Positions 17,145-23,604 of a stretch of 64,000 nucleotides of DNA are shown piece by piece. Every line of letters starts with the position of its first letter. Position 1 is the first letter of the stretch. Made by a program: the position numbers and the translations under genes. The notes under the pieces were generated by a model. That model made no database searches, was not told the origin of the DNA, and saw only the letters and a program-made list of their open reading frames with translations. The DNA comes from Micromonospora tulbaghiae (GTDB lineage: Bacteria; Actinomycetota; Actinomycetes; Mycobacteriales; Micromonosporaceae): the NCBI RefSeq assembly GCF_900091605.1, contig NZ_FMCQ01000002.1:124001-188000 (forward strand). Direction: 5' to 3'.

Positions 17145-17187
17145 ACCCTGGCACCTCCGGGAGGCGAGCAACGCTCAATCTTGTCTA
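17145..17187 (-). promoter_or_regulatory. Degenerate operator and -10 candidate for the peptide gene
   Basis: CGCTCA-ATCT-TGTCTA (17172-17187) keeps one good half of the cluster palindrome. CAGGGT read leftward at 17150-17145 keeps the roughly 30-nt spacing. The site overlaps the stop codon of the Trm112-like gene. Confidence 0.4.
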
Positions 17188-17370
17188 TTTTCCGGTTTTG
17201 CTGCCGCCGGAGGCGGACGCGGGCAGCAGGACGGGCACCCCGCCCCGGACGGGGAACACCCGGCCACACGAGACGCAGGTGAGCTGCTGTCGGTCGGCGT
17301 CGTGCCGCAACATCGCGTCCGGTTCGTCCGGGCAACGGATGATGTCCAGCAGCAACGGGTCCAGGGACAT
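17185..17370 (-). CDS. Trm112-like small zinc-ribbon protein
   Basis: A 61-aa protein of the Trm112/UPF0434 type. It has LLLDIIRCP near the start, then LTCVSCGRVFPVRGGVPVLLP, the standard second half. The second knuckle (CVSC) is intact, but the first has a single Cys (RCPDEP), as in many actinobacterial members, so full zinc coordination is uncertain. Family members activate methyltransferases or act as small folding partners. It lies between the PPTase and the peptide gene on the same strand; whether it acts in this pathway is unknown. Confidence 0.8.
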   Translation of the reverse strand: MSLDPLLLDIIRCPDEPDAMLRHDADRQQLTCVSCGRVFPVRGGVPVLLPASASGGSKTGK

Positions 17371-17478
17371 GGGGCCTCACTCTCGATCAGGCGTCGGTGC
17401 GGTATCGCGTTCACCCAAGCTGGGCAGCGATTCGCTCCGTGTCTGCCCAGAATTGCGCACTTCGCGCCGGCCGTGAAC

Positions 17479-18168
17479 CTATTCGGTGAGGGTCGTGCCC
17501 GCGTCGCGCAGCCACACCCGTACCGGACGGCCGGTCAGCACGGTGACCGCCGCGGCGTAGCCCGGCCCGACGTCGAGGTCGGCCATGGCGGCGGTGAGCC
17601 GCGACCCCCGGTAGGACAGCAGGCCGGCCGGCGCATCGGCCGGCCGCACCACCACCTCGGACAGCGGGACGCGCAGGCCGTCGCCGGTGGCCTTCACCGC
17701 GGACTCCTTGCGGCACCAGTAGACGAAGAAGTCCCGGGGCCGGCGTACCGGTTCACCCGGCGCGAGCACCCGGCCGGCGAGCGTGGAGGTGTCGGCGTCG
17801 GTGATCCGCTCGACGTCCACGCCGACCGGGCCGGCACGGGTCACCGCGAGCAGCACCCGATCCGCCGAGTGCGACACCGAGACTTCGAGACCGGTGCCGG
17901 GCAGCCGGGGTTTGCCGTGCGCCCGCCCGCAGCCGGGACAGCGGCGGTCCACGGCGATCGTGGCGGGCGGCGTCCCGGTCAGGCCGGCCGCCACCAGCCG
18001 GATCATCGCCGCGGCCACCGTGAACCGGGCCTGGTCGGCGGGTCGGCGCAGGGCGGCGCGGCGGCCACGCTCGTCCGGGTCGAGCAGGTCACTGTGGAAC
18101 GGCCGTTCGGCGGCGACGTCCGCGACCCACACCGTGCAGGCATCCGTGTCGTCCGCACCGGCGATCAT
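17479..18168 (-). CDS. Sfp-type 4'-phosphopantetheinyl transferase
   Basis: A 229-aa group II PPTase. Signature motifs are SVSHSADRVLLAVT followed by VGVDVE (Asp118, Glu120 for Mg2+) and FVYWCRKESAVKATGDGL (Glu155, Lys159). It transfers 4'-phosphopantetheine from CoA to a Ser of carrier proteins in PKS or NRPS assembly. No carrier protein, PKS or NRPS is in the window, so the partner is elsewhere, or the gene serves the whole genome. An additional CPGCGRAHGKP segment precedes the catalytic half, as in many actinobacterial members. Follows the MmyB-type regulator on the same strand by 66 nt. Confidence 0.9.
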   Translation of the reverse strand: MIAGADDTDACTVWVADVAAERPFHSDLLDPDERGRRAALRRPADQARFTVAAAMIRLVAAGLTGTPPATIAVDRRCPGCGRAHGKPRLPGTGLEVSVSHSADRVLLAVTRAGPVGVDVERITDADTSTLAGRVLAPGEPVRRPRDFFVYWCRKESAVKATGDGLRVPLSEVVVRPADAPAGLLSYRGSRLTAAMADLDVGPGYAAAVTVLTGRPVRVWLRDAGTTLTE

Positions 18169-18234
18169 CGGCGTCCGTCCAGCCGCGCCGATCGCATGGC
18201 CGCAGCTTATCGGCAGATGCCATGGCGACGCGCT

Positions 18235-19161
18235 TCACGGGCTGTCGGCGGGTCCGGTCGTGCTCGCGCCGGGCGCCTCGTGCGTCCGCGGGCTCGGCGT
18301 GGACGCGGCCCTGCCGGGCGCCGTCCTGGTCCGGGCGGTCAGGGATCCCAGCAGGCGCAGGTTGTCGTGCGACGGGCTGCCGGGATCGGTGGCGTAGACG
18401 AACAGCGTCTGGTCGGGGTCGCCGGGCAGGGCGAGGGCCTCGTAGCGAAGCGTGATCGGCCCGACCGCCGGGTGGTTCATCCGCTTGGTGCCGTGCGTGC
18501 GTTCGTGCACATGGCGGCCGTTCCACCAGGTACGGAACTCCGGGCTCTTGATGCTCAACTCGCCCACGAGTTCGCCGAGCCGCGGATCGTCGGGATGACG
18601 GCCGGCGTAGAGGCGCAGCGTGCCGACCACGTCGGCGGCCACCGTCGGCCAGTCCGGGAAGGCGTCGCGGGCGCCCGGGTCGAGAAAGACCCACCGGATG
18701 TAGTTGCGGTGCCGAGGCGGGAGCAGCGTCCAGTCGGTGAGGAGCGCACGGGCGAGGGCGTTGGAGGCGAGCACGTCCGTACGGCGCCCGAGGATGAGCG
18801 CGGGGTGTTCGGTCATCGAGGCGATCAGCTGGTGCATCGCCGGGCGTACCCGTTGGGCCGGCATCTGCTGGCTGCCGCGCCTGGCCGGCCGCGCGAGGTC
18901 GGCGAGGTGGGCGCGGGCGGCGGCGTCGAGCCGGAAGACCCGCGCCAGTGCGTCGACGACCGCCGCCGAGGGGCTGGTGTGCCTGCCCTGTTCGAGCCGG
19001 GTGTAGTAGTCGACGCTCACGCCGGCGAGCAGGGCCACCTCCTCGCGGCGCAGTCCGCGGACGCGGCGTCCCTGCGTCGCGGCGGCGATGCCGGCCGCTT
19101 CCGGAGTCAGGTCGGCCCGGCACCGACGAAGGAACCGGCCGAGGTCCGAGTGTCCCGCCAT
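18235..19161 (-). CDS. XRE/MmyB-like transcriptional regulator
   Basis: A 308-aa regulator. Residues 8-75 form an XRE-type helix-turn-helix (GLRREEVALLAGVSVDYYTRLEQGR is diagnostic). The rest matches the MmyB-like ligand-binding domain with ALILGRRTDVLASNALARAL and the NYIRWVFLDPGARDAFPDW segment. Such regulators are PAS-like ligand sensors that often control a divergent dehydrogenase or reductase. Here the divergent gene is an SDR, separated by 165 nt containing an inverted repeat at 19275-19289. The Pro/Thr-rich C-terminal tail (about 275-308) is likely disordered. Local control of the SDR is the simplest reading; control of the cluster to its left is possible but unsupported. Confidence 0.92.
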   Translation of the reverse strand: MAGHSDLGRFLRRCRADLTPEAAGIAAATQGRRVRGLRREEVALLAGVSVDYYTRLEQGRHTSPSAAVVDALARVFRLDAAARAHLADLARPARRGSQQMPAQRVRPAMHQLIASMTEHPALILGRRTDVLASNALARALLTDWTLLPPRHRNYIRWVFLDPGARDAFPDWPTVAADVVGTLRLYAGRHPDDPRLGELVGELSIKSPEFRTWWNGRHVHERTHGTKRMNHPAVGPITLRYEALALPGDPDQTLFVYATDPGSPSHDNLRLLGSLTARTRTAPGRAASTPSPRTHEAPGASTTGPADSP

Positions 19162-19274
19162 GACTCAATGATCGGCCGCGGGCGACGCCCGCGACACCGC
19201 CTGGGTGGGTACGTCGTTCCCCGGCAGCGCTGGGCCTGCCTCACCGTGTTCTCGGCCCTCCCTCGTCCGCAGCA

Positions 19275-19289
19275 TGGGACGTGTTCCCA
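19275..19289 (+). promoter_or_regulatory. Candidate operator for the SDR gene
   Basis: TGGGA-CGTGT-TCCCA is a perfect 5-bp-arm palindrome, 38 nt upstream of the SDR start and inside the divergent regulator/SDR region. Confidence 0.3.
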
Positions 19290-19326
19290 GCCGGGGACGC
19301 GACGACACCGAGACGTAGGAGCTCTC

Positions 19327-20184
19327 ATGTCCTTCCCGACCGACGGTCCGGCCACCTGGTTCGTCACCGGCACCTCCCGCGGCATCGGCCTCGAACTGGT
19401 CAGGCAGGTGCTGGAGCGGGGTGACAACGTCGCGGCGACGACCCGGTCGGCCACGCGCCTCGACGCGGCCCTCGGACCGGTCGACCGCGCGCGCCTGCTC
19501 CCGCTCGAACTCGACCTGACCGACGAGGCGGCGGTGGCAGCGGCCGTCCGCGCCACCACCGGCCGCTTCGGCGGGGTCGACGTCGTGGTCAACAACGCCG
19601 GCTACGGCTTCCTCGGCGCGGTCGAGGAAGCCGGCGACGCCGAGGTCCGGACGATGTTCGAGGTGCAGATCTTCGGCGTCTGGAACGTGCTTCGCGCGGC
19701 CCTGCCCGGCATGCGCGCCGCCCGCAGCGGTCACATCATCAACGTCTCCTCGATCCTGGGCCTGACCGCCTTCCCCGGCTGGGGCCTCTACTGCGCGGCG
19801 AAGTACGCCCTGGAGGGCCTGTCGGACTCGCTCGCGGCCGAGGTCGCAGACCTCGGCATCAAGGTCAACGTGGTGGAACCCGGGTACACGCGTACCGACT
19901 TCCTGCGTCCGTCGTCGCTCGGCCTCCCGGCGCGCACCACCGACGGCTACGAGGCGATCCGCGAGATGACCGAGGCACACCTGGCCATGCCCGGCACCCA
20001 GCTCGGCGACCCGGTCAAGGCCGCGGCGGCCGTCATCGAGGTGGCCGTACGCGGCGATGCCCCGCTGCACCAGGTGCTCGGATCCGACTCCTACGACCTG
20101 GCCAAGGCCCGCGTGGCGGCGCTGCTCGGCGACATCGAGGCCGGTCGCGAGCTGGCCCTCACCACGGACGTCGACGAAGCCTGA
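19327..20184 (+). CDS. Short-chain dehydrogenase/reductase
   Basis: A 285-aa classical SDR. The NAD(P) motif TGTSRGIG is at 15-22, NNAGYG near 90, catalytic Ser in INVSSILG, and YCAAK for the Tyr/Lys pair, with the downstream PGYTRTDFL segment. TAGGAGC about 5 nt before the ATG supports the start. It catalyses NAD(P)-dependent oxidoreduction of an unknown carbonyl or alcohol. Its position opposite an MmyB-like regulator is a recurrent actinobacterial arrangement. A hairpin with a roughly 10-bp stem follows. Confidence 0.92.
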   Translation: MSFPTDGPATWFVTGTSRGIGLELVRQVLERGDNVAATTRSATRLDAALGPVDRARLLPLELDLTDEAAVAAAVRATTGRFGGVDVVVNNAGYGFLGAVEEAGDAEVRTMFEVQIFGVWNVLRAALPGMRAARSGHIINVSSILGLTAFPGWGLYCAAKYALEGLSDSLAAEVADLGIKVNVVEPGYTRTDFLRPSSLGLPARTTDGYEAIREMTEAHLAMPGTQLGDPVKAAAAVIEVAVRGDAPLHQVLGSDSYDLAKARVAALLGDIEAGRELALTTDVDEA

Positions 20185-20202
20185 CCGCGCCGTGCCCGCG
20201 TC

Positions 20203-20229
20203 GGCCCGTCTCGAAGGTGGAGGCGGGCC
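20203..20229 (+). terminator. Hairpin terminator after SDR
   Basis: GGCCCGTCTC pairs with GAGGCGGGCC (one G-U pair) around a 7-nt loop. Confidence 0.55.
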
Positions 20230-20275
20230 GGCGGGCATCCCGGACACTGTCGGAGCCCGTGGCTATCCTTTCGCG

Positions 20276-21223
20276 GTGCCGTACGCCGATCTCAGCTTCG
20301 CGCAGTGGAACGATCTCTCCGACGGCGCTGCCGGCCGGATCGCCGAGGACATCGCCGAGCGGCACGAGCTGACAGCGCTCGCCGTGCGGAACACGGCGTA
20401 CGCGGGGCGGTCGCACCGGACGGCGCTGTTCGACCGCGGCGGGATGCGGTTCGCGCTCGTACCCGGCGGCCGGCCGACGCTCGGCTACGACGCGGGCCGG
20501 TTCCGGCCCGATCCGCGCCAGGCCGCCGACTACGCCGACAGCGCCGCCGAGTTCGGGCTTCCGTCGCTGACCGAGTACGTCGACGCGATGACGTCGCCCG
20601 TCCGCGGCGTCGACATGCCGGCGATGCTGGTCGCGGTGGACGCGTTCGACCCGTGCGAGATTCCGCTGGCGCCGGACGACCCCCAGGTGCGGGAACTGGT
20701 CGCGTCGGCCGGAGGGCGGGTCGGCGGGGTGCGCACCGTCGGATCGGGCGGTGACGGACTGACCGTCGAGTTCGACCGGACCGGGCAGGTGGTGCGCGCC
20801 CGGGCGATCCGCGACGTCTCGTACGAGGAGGCGATGGCCGGGCTCGCGAGCCTCGGCCTGCGCACGGCCACCCCGGACGAGTGGGAGTGGGCGTGTGGCG
20901 CCGGTGCGACGACGCTGTTCCGCTGGGGTGACGACTGCCCCGGCGACGGCTATCCGTACGACCACGAGACCGGCCCGCACCGGCAGGAGAACCTGTGGGG
21001 CCTGGCGATCGGGCAGGACCCCTACCGGCACGAGGCGACGACCGAGCGCACCGTCGTGTGCGGTGGCGACGGCGGTGGTGCCACCTGTGGCGGCAGTGGC
21101 TTCTTCCTGGGCTGGCTCACCCTCGCGACCGCGTACCGCGACGAGGAGTTCGGCCAGTGGCTCGCCTCCGAAGACGGGTACGCCGACGAGATCCTGACCC
21201 GGCCCGTCATCGAGCTGACCTGA
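20276..21223 (+). CDS. Formylglycine-generating-enzyme-like (SUMF1 fold) protein
   Basis: A 315-aa protein. The C-terminal half has the SUMF1/FGE-type sequence VSYEEAMAGL..LGLRTATPDEWEWACGAG..LFRWGD, close to the family's LPTEAEWEYAARGG..YPWGD, and a Gly-rich VVCGGDGGGATCGGSGFFLG stretch. The N-terminal 150 residues are not recognised. FGE oxidises a sulfatase Cys to formylglycine, while homologues oxidise other substrates; the copper-binding Cys pair of true FGE cannot be confirmed here. Start is the GTG 6 nt after a TATCCT -10 (20264-20269), so the transcript is probably leaderless. Confidence 0.6.
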   Translation: MPYADLSFAQWNDLSDGAAGRIAEDIAERHELTALAVRNTAYAGRSHRTALFDRGGMRFALVPGGRPTLGYDAGRFRPDPRQAADYADSAAEFGLPSLTEYVDAMTSPVRGVDMPAMLVAVDAFDPCEIPLAPDDPQVRELVASAGGRVGGVRTVGSGGDGLTVEFDRTGQVVRARAIRDVSYEEAMAGLASLGLRTATPDEWEWACGAGATTLFRWGDDCPGDGYPYDHETGPHRQENLWGLAIGQDPYRHEATTERTVVCGGDGGGATCGGSGFFLGWLTLATAYRDEEFGQWLASEDGYADEILTRPVIELT

Positions 21224-21230
21224 CGCCCGG

Positions 21231-21734
21231 ATGACGACCGGGCCCGCGAACCCCTCGTCACGGCCGGTGGGGACCGGCCGTCCGCTGCTGTTCCTGGACG
21301 TCGACGGGACACTCCTGCCCTTCGGCGGTTCCGCCGGGCCGTCGGAGGACGGCACCAACCCGCTGCTGGCCGGTCTCGACGCCGGACACGGCCGCCGGCT
21401 GGCCGCGTTGCCGTGTGATCTCGTGTGGGCCACGACCTGGATGCACGACGCCAACGAGGTGCTCGCCCCGCGGCTCGGCCTGCCCCCGCTGCCGGTCGTC
21501 GACTGGCCGGACGACGAGGACGACGACGGTGGCCGGCTGCACTGGAAGACGCGCCGGCTGGTCGAGTGGGCCGCCGGACGCCGGTTCGTCTGGTTGGACG
21601 ACGAGATCGCCGACGCCGACCGGAGGTGGGTGGCGGGGAACCACAGCGGTTCAGCGCTCCTGCACCGCGTCGACGCACGCCGCGGCCTCACCGACGCGGA
21701 CCACCGGCTCGTCGCCCGATGGCTGAGCGGGTAG
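21231..21734 (+). CDS. HAD-like domain protein
   Basis: A 167-aa protein with the HAD motif I at LLFLDVDGTLLPF (about 18-30), the nucleophile Asp and acid/base Asp two residues apart. FVWLDDEIADAD near residue 118 resembles motif IV. It resembles the HAD domain found in RNA-repair-type and stand-alone actinobacterial proteins, and probably acts as a small phosphatase-like enzyme. It begins 7 nt after the SUMF1-like gene and is probably co-transcribed with it. Confidence 0.7.
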   Translation: MTTGPANPSSRPVGTGRPLLFLDVDGTLLPFGGSAGPSEDGTNPLLAGLDAGHGRRLAALPCDLVWATTWMHDANEVLAPRLGLPPLPVVDWPDDEDDDGGRLHWKTRRLVEWAAGRRFVWLDDEIADADRRWVAGNHSGSALLHRVDARRGLTDADHRLVARWLSG

Positions 21735-21786
21735 ACCTCGGGAAGCGCGGCGGCTGTCCACAGCACGGCCTGTCATGCTCGAACCG

Positions 21787-22428
21787 ATGACCACCGAGCG
21801 TCCACACCGTTCCCACCGCCCGCGCCGCCGCATCCCGCGCGTCCTGCTGATCGCCGGCGTCCTCGCGGTGCTCGTCGCCGCCGCGGTGGTCGTGGTGCCG
21901 CTGTTGCGGCCGCCCGGCCCGCGACCGGACTTCCAGCTTCCGGTGGCCTGCGGCGAGACGTGGCGGCTGTCCACCTATCCGGGGCACGACGACTACGACG
22001 TCGACCTCTTCCCGACCTCGGGGGAGGCGTGGGGGCGGCCGGTGCTCGCCTCCGCCGCCGGCACCGTCACGGTGGCGGGGATCAACGGCTCGCTCGGCGG
22101 TCGTACGCCGCAGGATCCCGACGGGCCGCGTGGGCGCGGCGGCGGCTACTGGGTCAAGATCGACCACGGCGGCAAGTGGGAGACGCAGTATCTGCACCTG
22201 CTCGAACCGCCGTCGGTGCGGGCCGGTCAACGGGTGGCCCGGGGGGACCAGCTCGGTCGGGTCGGCAGCACCGGGAACTCCGGCGCGCCGCACCTGCACT
22301 ACGAGCAGCGCCGGGGCTGGGAGAAGGTGGAGACCCACTTCGACGGCGTGCCCTCCGGGATCACGTCCGACGACCGCGAGTACTCGGTCCGGCTGACCAG
22401 CGCGAACTGCGAACCGACGCGCCCGTGA
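21787..22428 (+). CDS. Membrane-anchored M23 family peptidase (LytM domain)
   Basis: A 213-aa protein with an N-terminal basic stretch and one transmembrane helix (about 17-40), then an extracellular M23 domain. The zinc ligands are in HDDYDVD, and in HLHYEQ near the end. These enzymes cleave peptidoglycan cross-bridges or act as cell-wall hydrolase regulators. A CATGCT -10-like box (21774-21779) lies 7 nt before the chosen ATG, implying a leaderless transcript; an in-frame ATG at 21775 lies inside that box. Convergent with the DUF4260 gene, 8 nt apart. Confidence 0.82.
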   Translation: MTTERPHRSHRPRRRIPRVLLIAGVLAVLVAAAVVVVPLLRPPGPRPDFQLPVACGETWRLSTYPGHDDYDVDLFPTSGEAWGRPVLASAAGTVTVAGINGSLGGRTPQDPDGPRGRGGGYWVKIDHGGKWETQYLHLLEPPSVRAGQRVARGDQLGRVGSTGNSGAPHLHYEQRRGWEKVETHFDGVPSGITSDDREYSVRLTSANCEPTRP

Positions 22429-22436
22429 CCGGGCCG

Positions 22437-22850
22437 TCAGCGTCCGTCGGTGGCCGATCCGGTGCGGCGGGACTTCCCGATCAGGCCGAGGTGGGTGTGC
22501 TCGAACCCCTCGCCCGTCTTGAGGCCGTAGCCCAGGGCACGGTCGACGGCGATGTGGAACGCCCACGCGACGGCCAGGACGCCGAGCCAGTCGATCCGGT
22601 CGCCGGACGCGGCCGCCGCCACGGCCACCACGCCGAGCGCCGCCGGCAGCGTGTACGAGTGCGCCAGGTTGTAGCAGACGGCGCCGACGCGCGGCCCGCG
22701 CAGATAGCCGAGCATGGACAGGTCGAAGACGAGGAAGAGGGCGAGCAGCGACCACCACGGGTATCCGGCCGCGACGGTCACGACGACGGCGAGGGCCGCG
22801 ACGGCGACGGCCTCGGCGCGCTGCGCCACGACCGGGTTCAGCTGCGGCAT
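22437..22850 (-). CDS. DUF4260 family membrane protein
   Basis: A 137-aa hydrophobic protein with about four transmembrane helices and the DUF4260 signatures LGYLRGPRVGAVCYNLAHSY and HIAVDRALGYGLKTGEGFEHTHLG. Function of the family is unknown. The ATG at 22850 has GAGGTGGGAG directly before it; the frame continues further upstream without a better start. Confidence 0.82.
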   Translation of the reverse strand: MPQLNPVVAQRAEAVAVAALAVVVTVAAGYPWWSLLALFLVFDLSMLGYLRGPRVGAVCYNLAHSYTLPAALGVVAVAAAASGDRIDWLGVLAVAWAFHIAVDRALGYGLKTGEGFEHTHLGLIGKSRRTGSATDGR

Positions 22851-23027
22851 CTCCCACCTCGATGTCTGTGTCCGGGGACCGGCGCGCACCCCGGTGGCCG
22901 CGGTGGACGGAGGCAGCCGGCGCGCGTCGTCAGCCTGCCCGGACAGCGTACGCAGGCGACGACCGCCCGGTGCGTCGACGTCGCGGACGTACCACGGCGG
23001 CGGCCCGGCCGGTTACCATCCTCGGTC

Positions 23028-23570
23028 ATGGCGAGATACGTCGCTCTGCTGCGCGCGGTGAACATCGGTGGCGCCAGTTCCATGGCGATGGCCGAGCTGA
23101 AGGAGGTCTTCGTCTCCTGCGGCTTCGATCGGGTGGCGACCTACATCCAGAGCGGCAACGTCGTGTTCGGCTGCCCGGAGACCGACGAGGCCGCGATCCT
23201 GGCCGAGATCGGCCGGGCCGTCACGCAGCGGTGGGGCCGGGACGTGCCGGTGCTGTTGCGCAGCCTGCCCGAACTCGACGCGATGATCGCCGCCAATCCC
23301 TATCTCGCCGTGCAGACCGATCAGACGAAGTTGCTCGTCACCATGCTCAGCAGCGATCCGGGCGCGGACAAGCAGGCGGCGCTCGCCTCCCCGCCCGGCG
23401 AGACCGGGACGCTGACGCTGCTGGGCCGCGACGTGTTCGTGCACGTACCGGACGGATACGGGCGGAGCAAGCTCGGCAACGCCTTCGTGGAGAAGAAGAC
23501 CGGTGTGGTCGGGACGACCCGCAACTGGCGTTCGGTGCTCAAGCTGCGTGAGATGGCGGCGGCGGCCTGA
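23028..23570 (+). CDS. DUF1697 family protein
   Basis: A 180-aa cytosolic protein starting MARYVALLRAVNIGG, the diagnostic N-terminus of DUF1697, with TYIQSGNVVF and the C-terminal FVEKKTGVVGTTRNWRSVLKL. Biochemical role is not established for the family. A TACCAT -10-like box at 23014-23019 precedes the ATG by 8 nt, so translation is probably leaderless. Confidence 0.88.
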   Translation: MARYVALLRAVNIGGASSMAMAELKEVFVSCGFDRVATYIQSGNVVFGCPETDEAAILAEIGRAVTQRWGRDVPVLLRSLPELDAMIAANPYLAVQTDQTKLLVTMLSSDPGADKQAALASPPGETGTLTLLGRDVFVHVPDGYGRSKLGNAFVEKKTGVVGTTRNWRSVLKLREMAAAA

Positions 23571-23604
23571 CCCCGGCACCGGACACGATGAGGTCGTCGT
23601 CGCT

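Noticed and set aside
15641..18168. Lanthipeptide or daptide cluster
   Set aside because: No lanthionine synthetase, aminotransferase, decarboxylase or iron dehydrogenase gene typical of those classes is nearby.
18235..19161. MmyB-type regulator as the activator binding the YGCTCA-N4-TGMGCR sites
   Set aside because: No such palindrome occurs in its own divergent promoter region, where a different repeat (19275-19289) is present.
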